Positions 21,820-29,456 of a stretch of 64,000 nt of DNA are shown one piece after another; position 1 is the first letter of the stretch; each line of letters starts with the position of its first letter. The position numbers were made by a program, and so were the translations under genes. The notes beneath the pieces were generated by a model. It was not told where the DNA came from. It saw only the letters and a list, made by a program, of their open reading frames with translations, and did not search any database. This DNA comes from Lysobacter arseniciresistens ZS79. Lineage in GTDB: Bacteria; Pseudomonadota; Gammaproteobacteria; Xanthomonadales; Xanthomonadaceae. The stretch covers positions 120,161-184,160 of the forward strand of contig NZ_AVPT01000004.1 in NCBI RefSeq assembly GCF_000768335.1, in the 5' to 3' direction.

Positions 21820-23214
21820 ATGGCCAGCCACGACTACCGCATCGAACACGACAGCATGGGCGAGCTGCAGGTGCCCGCCGACGCGCTGTGGGGCGCGCAG
21901 ACCCAGCGCGCGGTGCAGAACTTCCCGGTCTCCGGCCAGCCGATGCCGCGGGGCTTCATCCGGGCGCTGGGGCTGGTCAAGGCGGCCGCGGCCGAGGTCA
22001 ACGGCGGCTTCGGGCTGCTGCCGAAGAACCGCTCGACGGCCATCCGCAGGGCCGCGCTGGCGGTGGCGGCCGGCGAGCACGACGGGCAGTTCCCGGTCGA
22101 CGTGTTCCAGACCGGCTCGGGCACGTCGAGCAACATGAACGCCAACGAGGTGATCGCCACGCTGGCCTCGCGCGCCGTCCGCGGCAAGGCGGGCGTGCAC
22201 CCGAACGACGACGTCAACCTCGGCCAGAGCTCCAACGACGTCATCCCGACCGCGCTGCGGGTCTCGGCGCAACTGGCGGTGGTCGAGGACCTGCTGCCGG
22301 CGATCCGGCACCTGCGCCGGACCATCGACCGCCGCGGCCGCGCGCTCGGCAAGGTCGCCAAGACCGGCCGCACCCACCTGATGGACGCGATGCCGCTGAC
22401 CTTCGGACAGGAGTTCGGCGCCTGGTCGTCGCAACTGGCGTCCGGCCAGGCCCGCGTCGAGGACGCGCTCAAGCGGCTGCGGCGGCTGCCGATCGGCGGC
22501 ACCGCGATCGGCACCGGCATCAACGCCGACCCGCGTTTCGGCGCGGCAATGGCGAAGGCGCTGTCGAAGCTCGCCGGTACCCGGTTCGAATCGGCCGACG
22601 ACAAGTTCGAGGGACTCGCCTCGCAGGACGACGCGGTGGAGCTGTCCGGCCAGCTCAACGCGCTGGCGGTGGCGCTGATGAAGATCGCCAACGACCTGCG
22701 CTGGATGAACTCGGGGCCGCTGGCGGGACTGGGCGAGGTGGAACTGCCGGCGCTGCAGCCGGGCAGCTCGATCATGCCGGGCAAGGTCAATCCGGTGGTG
22801 CCGGAGGCGGCCTGCATGGTCTGTGCGCAGGTCATCGGCCACCACGCGGCGATCACCGTGGCGGGGCAGAGCGGCAACTTCCAGCTCAACGTGATGCTGC
22901 CGCTGATCGCCGCCAACCTGCTGGACTCGATCCGGCTGCTGGCCAACGTGATGCGGCTGCTGGCCGACAGCACCATCGACGGGCTGCACGTGCGGCGCGA
23001 CAAGGTTGCCGAGGCGCTCGACCGCAACCCGATCCTGGTGACCGCGCTGAATCCGGTCATCGGCTACGAAAAGGCCGCGGCCATTGCGAAACAGGCCTAC
23101 CGCGAGGGCAGGCCCGTGCTGGACGTCGCGGTCGAGGTGACCGGGATGCCGGAGAAGGAGCTGCGTCGGCTGCTCGACCCCGCCGCGCTGACCCGCGGCG
23201 GGATCCAGGGCTGA
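21820..23214 (+). CDS. fumC: Class II fumarate hydratase
   Basis: Iron-free fumarase interconverting fumarate and malate in the TCA cycle, 464 residues from ATG 21820 behind GGAGG. The signature GSSIMPGKVNPVVPEA (about 315-330) carries the active-site serine loop, and TGRTHLMDAMPLTFGQE carries the catalytic His region. The stop is one base from the stop of the convergent lipoprotein gene, so the two transcripts must overlap. Confidence 0.96.
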   Translation: MASHDYRIEHDSMGELQVPADALWGAQTQRAVQNFPVSGQPMPRGFIRALGLVKAAAAEVNGGFGLLPKNRSTAIRRAALAVAAGEHDGQFPVDVFQTGSGTSSNMNANEVIATLASRAVRGKAGVHPNDDVNLGQSSNDVIPTALRVSAQLAVVEDLLPAIRHLRRTIDRRGRALGKVAKTGRTHLMDAMPLTFGQEFGAWSSQLASGQARVEDALKRLRRLPIGGTAIGTGINADPRFGAAMAKALSKLAGTRFESADDKFEGLASQDDAVELSGQLNALAVALMKIANDLRWMNSGPLAGLGEVELPALQPGSSIMPGKVNPVVPEAACMVCAQVIGHHAAITVAGQSGNFQLNVMLPLIAANLLDSIRLLANVMRLLADSTIDGLHVRRDKVAEALDRNPILVTALNPVIGYEKAAAIAKQAYREGRPVLDVAVEVTGMPEKELRRLLDPAALTRGGIQG

Positions 23215-23215
23215 G

Positions 23216-24061
23216 TTACGGGGTGGCGGGTTCCGTGGTGGACTCGCCCGCCGCCTCGGCCTCGGCGGCTTCGGAGCTGCCGGTGCCGGAGCCGCCGGTC
23301 CCCGTTGCGCGGACCGCGTTCCGGATGGATTCGCGGATGCCGCTGCGGATGTCGTCGCGCACCCCGGCCCGCAGCTCGGCCCGCTCTGCATGGCTGCCGC
23401 GACTGCCATCGCGGCACTCGTCGATGTCCTTCGCCTCCATCGTCGCGTAGGGGCGGAACTCGGGCAGCGAGGCGGCCAGCTGCTGCTGGGTTTCCAGCAT
23501 CGCGGGCAGGCCGTCGCAGAGCTTCATCGCCTCGGCCTCGATCTTCGCGGCCTCCGCCTCGATGCGCTGCTCGAAATCGGCCGTGCCACCGGTGATAACG
23601 CTCTTCAGCGCCTCGCCGGCGGCCTGCATGCCCAGATCCGCACCCTTGACGCCCAGCGCCATGCCGGTCTCGACCAGCTCGACCACGTGGCCGCGGTAGT
23701 CCAGCAGCAGGGCGCGTTGCTCCGGCGTCACCGCGACCGCTTCGCCACCGATCAGCAGGTCGCCGTCGGGACTGATCTCGGCTTTGGGCAGCGGGTTGCC
23801 GTCGGCGTCGCGGGGCGCGTCGCGGCTGATGCGGGTGCCGCCGACGTGGATGTCCAGCTCGCCGCCGATGCCGAGGTTGCCGGTGGCCATCTCGGCGCGG
23901 GCTTCCTCCAGCGCGTTCTCGACGGTGCGGCCCAAGGCGGTTTGGGCGCCGGTGGAGCTGTCCTCGCCGTTGGCGGGCGGGGCGGGCTGGTCATTGCTGC
24001 AGGCGGCCAGTGCAACGATGGCGAGGCAGGCGAAAACGGCAAAGCGGTATGTGCGGGTCAT
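23216..24061 (-). CDS. DUF2884 (YggN-like) envelope lipoprotein
   Basis: 281 residues. The signal peptide ends in the lipobox VALAAC with Cys21, so it should be a lipoprotein, followed by a short Asp/Pro-rich linker. The core (about 50-225) is homologous to the next gene upstream: both have the segment QQQLAxSLPxFRPYATxExxDxDxC and a cysteine before LPA. The C-terminal 50 residues are a basic repeat (RAGVRDDIRSGIRESIRNAVR) then an Ala/Glu/Thr tail. It is last in the GntR/ABC operon. E. coli YggN is of unknown function, so no role can be assigned. Confidence 0.72.
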   Translation of the reverse strand: MTRTYRFAVFACLAIVALAACSNDQPAPPANGEDSSTGAQTALGRTVENALEEARAEMATGNLGIGGELDIHVGGTRISRDAPRDADGNPLPKAEISPDGDLLIGGEAVAVTPEQRALLLDYRGHVVELVETGMALGVKGADLGMQAAGEALKSVITGGTADFEQRIEAEAAKIEAEAMKLCDGLPAMLETQQQLAASLPEFRPYATMEAKDIDECRDGSRGSHAERAELRAGVRDDIRSGIRESIRNAVRATGTGGSGTGSSEAAEAEAAGESTTEPATP

Positions 24062-24077
24062 GGTCGGGTCCCTGCGG

Positions 24078-24734
24078 TCAGAGCGAAGCGAATTCTTCCT
24101 GCATCATGTTTTCGCAGTCATCGACGTCGCCGGATTCAAGCGTGGCGTAGGGCCGGAACTGCGGCAGGCTGGTTGCCAGTTGCTGCTGCGAAGCCATCAC
24201 CGCAGGCAACTGCCGGCAGAGGTCGTGCATGGCGGGTTCGAGCTCCTGCTTGACGACGTGCTCGATGCGACGCTCCAGCCGCCCGCTCATCGCCCCGAAC
24301 AGCAGGCCGATCCACGACGAGTTCTCGACTTCGGCCAACGCCGCGTCGGCCGTGCGCTGGCCGATGTCGATGCCCGCCAGCGCGATCCCGATCACCTGGC
24401 CGCGGTAGGCCAGTAGCTGCCGGCGCTGCCCGGCGTCGATGGCCTGTGCCTCGCCCTCGATCAGGAGATCGCCCTGCGGGGTGATCTCGGCGCGGACCGG
24501 CGGATCGGCGTCGGTGTTGTCGTGGTGGCCGAACTGCAGGCCGTTGTCGATGCGCAGGTTTCCGGTTGTCAGTTCCAGCCGGGCCTCGGCCAGGTCGGCG
24601 GCCACCTCGCGGCGTGCTTCGCCCAGTTCGCGGCTCACTTCCTCGCCGATGCCGGCGGGGCTGGCTTCTTCCCCGGCCTGCGCGACCAGGGGCAGCAGCA
24701 GGCACAGGGTCAATGCGGCGTTGCGGATGCTCAT
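24078..24734 (-). CDS. DUF2884 (YggN-like) secreted protein, tandem paralogue
   Basis: 218 residues with a cleavable signal peptide (AQAG about residue 20) and no lipobox cysteine. The core matches the neighbouring lipoprotein along its length: a tract of GNLxI, AEIxPxGDLLIxGE, two conserved cysteines, and the QQQLATSLPQFRPYATLESGDVDDC block. Starts behind a strong AGGAGG, 25 bases after the permease gene, and 16 bases before its paralogue. Likely a periplasmic partner of the lipoprotein; function unknown. Confidence 0.72.
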   Translation of the reverse strand: MSIRNAALTLCLLLPLVAQAGEEASPAGIGEEVSRELGEARREVAADLAEARLELTTGNLRIDNGLQFGHHDNTDADPPVRAEITPQGDLLIEGEAQAIDAGQRRQLLAYRGQVIGIALAGIDIGQRTADAALAEVENSSWIGLLFGAMSGRLERRIEHVVKQELEPAMHDLCRQLPAVMASQQQLATSLPQFRPYATLESGDVDDCENMMQEEFASL

Positions 24735-24759
24735 CTGCGTGTCCTCCTGTGGGTCGGGC

Positions 24760-25815
24760 TCAGCCTTCGTCGCGCCAGCGGCGCAGGCGGATGGCGCCGA
24801 GGATCATCACTGCGCCGGCGATCGCGCCGATCCACAGTTCGGGCATGGCCAGGCTGGCGATCTGGTGGCTGAAGGACAGGTCGCCGACGATGTTCTCCAG
24901 ACCGTTGTTGGACATCGATTCGGCCAGGTCGTCGCGGTAGATCTGGTCGATGGCCGGCACCGTGCCCAGCAGCAGGCGGCCGACGATGTGGGTCCAGAAC
25001 CACGAGGCGTCCATGTTGAAGACGTCCATCAGCTTGAACCAGCTGACGAATACCCCGGCGAACACCGGCACCATCACCGCCCAGAGGAACGGCGCGCTGC
25101 GGGCCCAGACCGAGCACAGCAGCAGCCAGCCGACGGTCGGCAGTGCCCACAGGGCGTAGACCGGGATCCAGGCGATGTGGCCGGCGACGATGCTGAGCGG
25201 GCTGGCCGGCTCCCAGATCAGGGTCCAGGCATTGCCGCCGTGCAGCACCACCACCGCGCTGATCAGCACCATGAAGGCGAACATCGTGACCACCGCGACC
25301 GCGACCGCGATGGCCGGCGCCACCAGCACCGCGCTGGCGACCTTGGAGAGCACCGTCTGCGCGTCCGACAGCGGCAGCGACTTCCAGAACAGCACGCTGC
25401 GGTCCTTGCGCTCGTCGTACAGCGCGCCGAGGCAGTAGAAGAACACCACGAACGCCAGCACGATGAAGGGCCAGCCGGAGCCCAGGAACAGGCTCAGGTT
25501 GATGCCGTCGGCGAACTCGGCCATGTCCTGCGGGCTCATCTGCTGGGTGAGCTGGCCGAGGTCGAGGCCGCTGACGTTGACGCCGTCGAGTTCCAGCGTG
25601 CCGGCCTCGGCGGCGCGGTTGGCGGCCACCAGCCCGACGATAATCGCCATCAGCGTCAGCAGCAGCGAGATGCCGCCGGCGATCACCGGCGCCCAGAAGA
25701 AACCGCCCCGGTGCTCCCAGAACTCCCGTCGCAGCAGCAGCTTGAACTTGTGGGTCGGGTGTGCCGGCGCGATGGTGCGCGGGGCGGCGGGCAGGGTGGT
25801 GTCGAGGGCGTTCAT
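24760..25815 (-). CDS. ABC-2 type transporter permease
   Basis: 351 residues with about six membrane segments and a large periplasmic loop between the first two (about 75-115), the usual plan of ABC-2 exporters of the Ytr/bacitracin type. It has the sequence YCLGALYDERKDRSVLFWKSLPLSD typical of this permease family. Start overlaps the ATPase stop by 4 bases (ATGA). Together with the ATPase it forms an exporter whose cargo is unknown; related pairs act in envelope stress or peptide export. Confidence 0.87.
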   Translation of the reverse strand: MNALDTTLPAAPRTIAPAHPTHKFKLLLRREFWEHRGGFFWAPVIAGGISLLLTLMAIIVGLVAANRAAEAGTLELDGVNVSGLDLGQLTQQMSPQDMAEFADGINLSLFLGSGWPFIVLAFVVFFYCLGALYDERKDRSVLFWKSLPLSDAQTVLSKVASAVLVAPAIAVAVAVVTMFAFMVLISAVVVLHGGNAWTLIWEPASPLSIVAGHIAWIPVYALWALPTVGWLLLCSVWARSAPFLWAVMVPVFAGVFVSWFKLMDVFNMDASWFWTHIVGRLLLGTVPAIDQIYRDDLAESMSNNGLENIVGDLSFSHQIASLAMPELWIGAIAGAVMILGAIRLRRWRDEG

Positions 25816-26699
25816 GCGTAAGTCCCCTTCATGGTGGCGACGAACAGGTCGGCCAGGCCCGGCGTGCGGGTTTCGCCCAGGCCGGCCAGACGGTCGCGCG
25901 GGATGTTGTCGAACAGCATTACGGTCTTGCCGAACGGCAGGGTCCGCTCGTCGACCGGCTTGAGCGCGCGGGCGGCGTCGGCCTGCTCGGCGTTGACCAG
26001 CACCTCGGTAAAGCGCTCACCCAGGGTGTCCATTCCGGTGTCGAGCACGACCTTGCCGTCGCGGATGAACATCACGTCGGTGAGGATGTGCTCGACCTCC
26101 TCGACCTGGTGGGTGGTGATCAGGATGGTCTTGTCCTCGTCGAAGTAGTCCTCCAGCAGGCGCTGGTAGAACTGCTTGCGGTAGAGGATGTCGAGGCCCA
26201 GCGTGGGCTCGTCGAGCACCAGCAGCTTCGCGTCGATCGCCATCACCAGGGCCAGGTGCAGCTGCACGATCATGCCCTTGGACAGCTCGCGCACGCGCAT
26301 CTGCGGCTTGAGCTGGGTGCCGGCGAGGAAGCGTTCGCAGCGGGCGCGGTCGAAGCGCGGGTGCACGCCGGCGACGAACTCGATCGCCTCGCGGACCCGG
26401 ATCCAGCGCGGCAGCACGGCGACGTCGGCGATGAAGCAGACATCGCGCATCAGCTCGTCGCGCTCGGTGCGCGGGTCGCGGCCGATCACGCTCATCCGGC
26501 CCTCGAACGGGATCAGCCCGAGCATCGCCTTGAGCGCGGTGGTCTTGCCGGCGCCGTTGGGGCCGATCAGGCCGACGATGCGCCCGGCGGGGATCTCGAA
26601 GGTGGTGTCGTCCAGCGCGACCTTGTTCTTGTAGACCTTGCGCAGGCCGCTGGCGTGCACCACGACGTCGCCGGCTGCGACGGGGTTGGCGGCGTTCAT
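25812..26699 (-). CDS. ABC transporter ATP-binding protein (YtrB-like)
   Basis: 295 residues. Walker A GPNGAGKTT (about 46-54), signature LSKGMIVQLHLAL (about 150), Walker B LLVLDEPTLGLD and switch His (ITTHQ) are intact. The C-terminal extension after about 220 is the regulatory tail seen in drug-type ABC ATPases. ATG at 26699 overlaps the gntR stop by 4 bases. With the GntR regulator upstream and permease downstream it is a classic YtrA-type regulated ABC-2 exporter. Confidence 0.9.
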   Translation of the reverse strand: MNAANPVAAGDVVVHASGLRKVYKNKVALDDTTFEIPAGRIVGLIGPNGAGKTTALKAMLGLIPFEGRMSVIGRDPRTERDELMRDVCFIADVAVLPRWIRVREAIEFVAGVHPRFDRARCERFLAGTQLKPQMRVRELSKGMIVQLHLALVMAIDAKLLVLDEPTLGLDILYRKQFYQRLLEDYFDEDKTILITTHQVEEVEHILTDVMFIRDGKVVLDTGMDTLGERFTEVLVNAEQADAARALKPVDERTLPFGKTVMLFDNIPRDRLAGLGETRTPGLADLFVATMKGTYA

Positions 26700-27070
26700 C
26701 GGGTGCCTCCCTGGGCCGGCGCGGCGGCCAGCAGTTCCTCGGTGCTCAGCCCCAGCCGCAGGATGCGTTCCAGCACCAGCGGCCATTCCTCGGTGAGGAA
26801 GCGTTCGCGTTCGTTCACGAGCAGTTTCTTTGCGGCCTCTTCGGTCACGTACATGCCCAGACCCCTGCGTTTTTCGACGAGAGCCTCGTCCGCCAGTTCC
26901 TGGTAGGCGCGCGAGACGGTGATTGGATTGAGCTGGTAGTCGGCGGCGACCTGCCTCACGGAGGGCAGGGCGTCGCCGGGCTTGAGCACGCCGTCGAGCA
27001 TCATCGCGACGACGCGCTCCTTCAGCTGGCGGTAGATCGGAGCGCCGTCGCTCCACTGGATAGCGGTCAT
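26696..27070 (-). CDS. GntR-family regulator, YtrA subfamily
   Basis: 124 residues from ATG 27070 (a TTG at 27091 is possible). Winged-helix DNA-binding domain at about 10-75 (APIYRQLKERVVAMMLDGVLKPGDALPSVRQVAADYQLNPITVSRAYQELADEALVEKRRGLGMYV) and a short helical dimerisation tail of about 50 residues, the size that defines the YtrA subfamily. YtrA proteins repress their own operon with an ABC transporter. An inverted-repeat operator covers the operon's -10 box. Xanthomonas HpaR1 is a YtrA-type regulator and may be related; orthology is not shown here. Confidence 0.9.
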   Translation of the reverse strand: MTAIQWSDGAPIYRQLKERVVAMMLDGVLKPGDALPSVRQVAADYQLNPITVSRAYQELADEALVEKRRGLGMYVTEEAAKKLLVNERERFLTEEWPLVLERILRLGLSTEELLAAAPAQGGTR

Positions 27071-27074
27071 GGGA

Positions 27075-27356
27075 TCAACCCCGCGGGACAAATGAGAAGT
27101 ACGGCATGACGAGGGCCTGCCGGCGGCTGCGCTTCGTCCCTGTGGAGCGCGTGGGGGATTCGGAATCCAGGGTCTCGATGGCGGCGGCCTCGATGGCCCC
27201 GGCCAGGGCGGCCGCCGGGTTCAGTTCGGCGGCAGCGGGGCTGGCGGCCAGCGAGGCCGCGCCCGGGGGCGCCGGGACCGCTGCAACAAGGCCGAGCACC
27301 AGCAATGCACCGCTGGCCGTCAGGGCGAACATGGTGTTGTGGAGCTTGCGGTTCAT
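27075..27356 (-). CDS. Small exported protein, first gene of the GntR/ABC operon
   Basis: 93 residues. A hydrophobic signal or anchor spans about 8-32 (MFALTASGALLVLGLVAAVPA), then an Ala/Pro-rich stretch, then a basic KRSRR followed by a short aromatic end (QALVMPYFSFVPRG). The ATG at 27356 has AAGG upstream. Stop and gntR start are 4 bases apart. I do not recognise a family. Position ahead of the repressor and exporter suggests it is the exported product, a sensor or an envelope partner. Composition fits its neighbours. Confidence 0.65.
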   Translation of the reverse strand: MNRKLHNTMFALTASGALLVLGLVAAVPAPPGAASLAASPAAAELNPAAALAGAIEAAAIETLDSESPTRSTGTKRSRRQALVMPYFSFVPRG

Positions 27357-27383
27357 GGCGACCTTCCTGATCGTTGGTAGACC

Positions 27384-27407
27384 GGTGTTGTAGGTGACTA
27401 TAACACC
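27384..27407 (-). promoter_or_regulatory. Inverted-repeat operator for the GntR regulator (GGTGTT-N12-AACACC)
   Basis: Perfect 6-base half-sites GGTGTT (27384-27389) and AACACC (27402-27407) 12 bases apart. It overlaps the -10 box and the expected start of transcription of the operon. The layout resembles the operator reported for B. subtilis YtrA (6-base inverted half-sites with a spacer of about 13), so a repressor site is the natural reading. Inference. Confidence 0.6.
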
Positions 27408-27424
27408 ATCATGCCGGGGGTCAA
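27397..27424 (-). promoter_or_regulatory. Sigma70-type promoter of the GntR/ABC operon
   Basis: On the minus strand TTGACC (27419-27424), a 16-base spacer and TATAGT (27397-27402). It is the best sigma70 match I found in the window. The -10 sits between the half-sites of the inverted repeat. Confidence 0.65.
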
Positions 27425-27528
27425 GCGCCGGAGTACCCAACTGAAGTCATGGTGTGCCGCCGCGGCCATCGGCCGGTCGGGGCCTTCGTGGCGGGCGCAT
27501 TGCCGGGGCGGGGCAGGCTCGCGACAAT

Positions 27529-27555
27529 GGGCGCCCTTGCGCCCCGCGGGCGCCC
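27529..27555 (+). promoter_or_regulatory. Hairpin next to the ribosome binding site of the first FKBP gene
   Basis: Two copies of the self-complementary octamer GGGCGCCC (27529-27536 and 27548-27555) can pair around an 11-base loop. The stem ends 3 bases before the AGGAG (27559-27563) of the next gene and may affect its translation. Confidence 0.35.
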
Positions 27556-27572
27556 GACAGGAGCAGTACCGG

Positions 27573-28523
27573 ATGAATGTTTTCGCGCGCGGCCTGGCCG
27601 TGATGTTGACCGCCGCAATCCTCGTCGCCGGCGTGGCCGCCCCCGTGACCGCAGCCGCGCAGGAACCGGCAACGCTGGGCAGCGAGCGCGCCCGGGTCAG
27701 CTACATGGTCGGGCACGACGTGGCGCGGTCGATCGAGGCTGCCGGCCCGGATATCGACATGGCCGCTTTCGAGCAGGCGATCCGCAACGCCTTCCAGGGC
27801 GGCGACCCGCTGATCGCCGAATCCGAAGTGCCGGCGGTCGGCCAGGCGCTGATGATGCGCATCGCCTCGCGCGCCGGCCGTGCCCCGGCCGATGCCAAGG
27901 TGCCGGACGTCGACCGCACCAGGGTCGGCCACCTCGTCGGTGCCGACGTCGGCCGTTCGCTGGTGCCGATCAAGGACGAGCTGGAGCTGCCGGTGCTGCT
28001 GCAGGCGGTCAAGGCCACCTTTGCCGGCGGCAAGCTGGCGATGGACGCGGCCCAGCTCGACACGACCCGCCAGGCGTTCGCCCAGCGCATGCGCGCCACG
28101 ATGGCCGAGCGCGCGCGCGCCGAGGGCGAGAACAACCGTGCCGCCGGCGAGAAGTTCCTCGCCGCCAACCGCCAGAACAAGGGCGTGTTCACGACGCCGT
28201 CGGGCCTGCAGTACTCGGTGCTGCGCCAGGGCTCCGGTCCGCGCCCGTCGATCACCGACACCGTGCGCGTCAACTACGAGGGCCGGCTGCTGGACGGCAC
28301 CGTGTTCGACAGCTCCTACGCACGCGGGCAGGCCGCCGAGTTCGGCCTCGGCCAGGTGATCGCCGGCTGGACGGAGGGCGTGGCGATGATGCCGGTCGGT
28401 GCCAAGTACCGCTTCTGGATCCCGGGCGACCTGGCCTACGGCGCGAAGGGCGGCGGCGACGGCAAGATCGGCCCCAACGCCACGCTCGTGTTCGATGTCG
28501 AGCTGCAGGCGATCGTCGAGTAG
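27573..28523 (+). CDS. Periplasmic FKBP-type prolyl isomerase with duplicated N-terminal domain
   Basis: 316 residues from ATG 27573 behind AGGAG. Signal peptide about 1-29 (AAAQEP). Two tandem FKBP_N-like units follow, RARVSYMVGHDVARSIEAAG... and RTRVGHLVGADVGRSLVPIK..., then a long helix and the C-terminal FKBP catalytic domain (about 205-316) with VRVNYEGRLLDGTVFDSS, VIAGWTEGVAMMPVGAKYRFWIP and the final ATLVFDVEL. It should catalyse proline isomerisation and act as a chaperone in the periplasm. Mip/FkpA relatives have one N-terminal unit. The next gene is a one-unit paralogue. Confidence 0.9.
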   Translation: MNVFARGLAVMLTAAILVAGVAAPVTAAAQEPATLGSERARVSYMVGHDVARSIEAAGPDIDMAAFEQAIRNAFQGGDPLIAESEVPAVGQALMMRIASRAGRAPADAKVPDVDRTRVGHLVGADVGRSLVPIKDELELPVLLQAVKATFAGGKLAMDAAQLDTTRQAFAQRMRATMAERARAEGENNRAAGEKFLAANRQNKGVFTTPSGLQYSVLRQGSGPRPSITDTVRVNYEGRLLDGTVFDSSYARGQAAEFGLGQVIAGWTEGVAMMPVGAKYRFWIPGDLAYGAKGGGDGKIGPNATLVFDVELQAIVE

Positions 28524-28650
28524 GGCGCCGCAGGTCCGACGCAAGCAATCGGAACACGGCTGCAACCACGCACCGTTCATCATCGTGTCCGCACAGTGAC
28601 GGGTCGGCACCGCGACGGTGCCCCGCCACAACCCCAAGGAGTTCCCCCGA

Positions 28651-29436
28651 ATGATCCAGTTCCCCCGCGCCGGCGTCGTGCTGGCCATCTCCGCGTCCCT
28701 CGCCCTGTCGGCCTGCAACCAGACCGACGCCGACAAGCCCGCCGCGGCCGAAACCGCCGGGTCGTCCGAGGCCGCGGCCGAAGGCGCGGTCAAGATCGAC
28801 GGCCTGCCGACCGAGAAGGAGCAGGTCAGCTACATGATCGGCCGCGACGTCGCCCGCTCGCTCGAGGAGGTCAAGGACGAGCTGGACGTGAAGGTGCTGG
28901 TCGACGCACTGCAGTCGGGCCTCGCCGGCGAGGACTCGAAGATGACCGAGGAGCAGGTCACGACCGTGCGCGAGGCGTTCGCCCAGCGCATCCAGGCCGA
29001 GCGCATCGCCGAGATGATGGCCGCGGCCAAGAAGAACAAGGAAGCCGGCGCCGAGTTCCTGGCCGCCAACAAGGCCAAGCCGGGCGTCGAGACCACCGAG
29101 TCGGGCCTGCAGTACCAGGTCATCACCAAGGGTGACGGCCCCAAGCCGACCGCCGAGGACGTGGTCCGCGTGCACTACAAGGGCACGCTGCTGAACGGCG
29201 AGACCTTCGACAGCTCCTACGAGCGCAACGAGCCGGCCGTGTTCGCGCTGCCGCAGGTGGTGCCGGGCTGGCAGGAAGGCATTGCGCTGATGCCGGTGGG
29301 CAGCAAGTACCGGTTCTGGATCCCGAGCGAGCTGGGCTACGGCGAGCAGGGTACCCCGGGCGGCCCGATCGGCCCGAACGAAGTGCTGGTGTTCGAGGTC
29401 GAGCTGCAGGACATCGTCGAGCGCCCGGCGCAGTAA
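28651..29436 (+). CDS. fkpA: FKBP-type prolyl isomerase lipoprotein (FkpA/Mip family)
   Basis: 261 residues with lipobox LALSAC (Cys about 22), an Ala/Glu-rich linker, one FKBP_N dimerisation unit (EKEQVSYMIGRDVARSLEEVKDELDV), a connecting helix and the FKBP domain (about 150-255) with VRVHYKGTLLNGETFDSSYERN, VVPGWQEGIALMPVGSKYRFWIPSELGYG. Start behind AAGGAG. Probably arose with the upstream gene by duplication. In the periplasm or outer membrane it should fold envelope proteins; Mip homologues also matter in virulence. Confidence 0.93.
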   Translation: MIQFPRAGVVLAISASLALSACNQTDADKPAAAETAGSSEAAAEGAVKIDGLPTEKEQVSYMIGRDVARSLEEVKDELDVKVLVDALQSGLAGEDSKMTEEQVTTVREAFAQRIQAERIAEMMAAAKKNKEAGAEFLAANKAKPGVETTESGLQYQVITKGDGPKPTAEDVVRVHYKGTLLNGETFDSSYERNEPAVFALPQVVPGWQEGIALMPVGSKYRFWIPSELGYGEQGTPGGPIGPNEVLVFEVELQDIVERPAQ

Positions 29437-29456
29437 ATGGCCCGGGGGTGGTGGCG

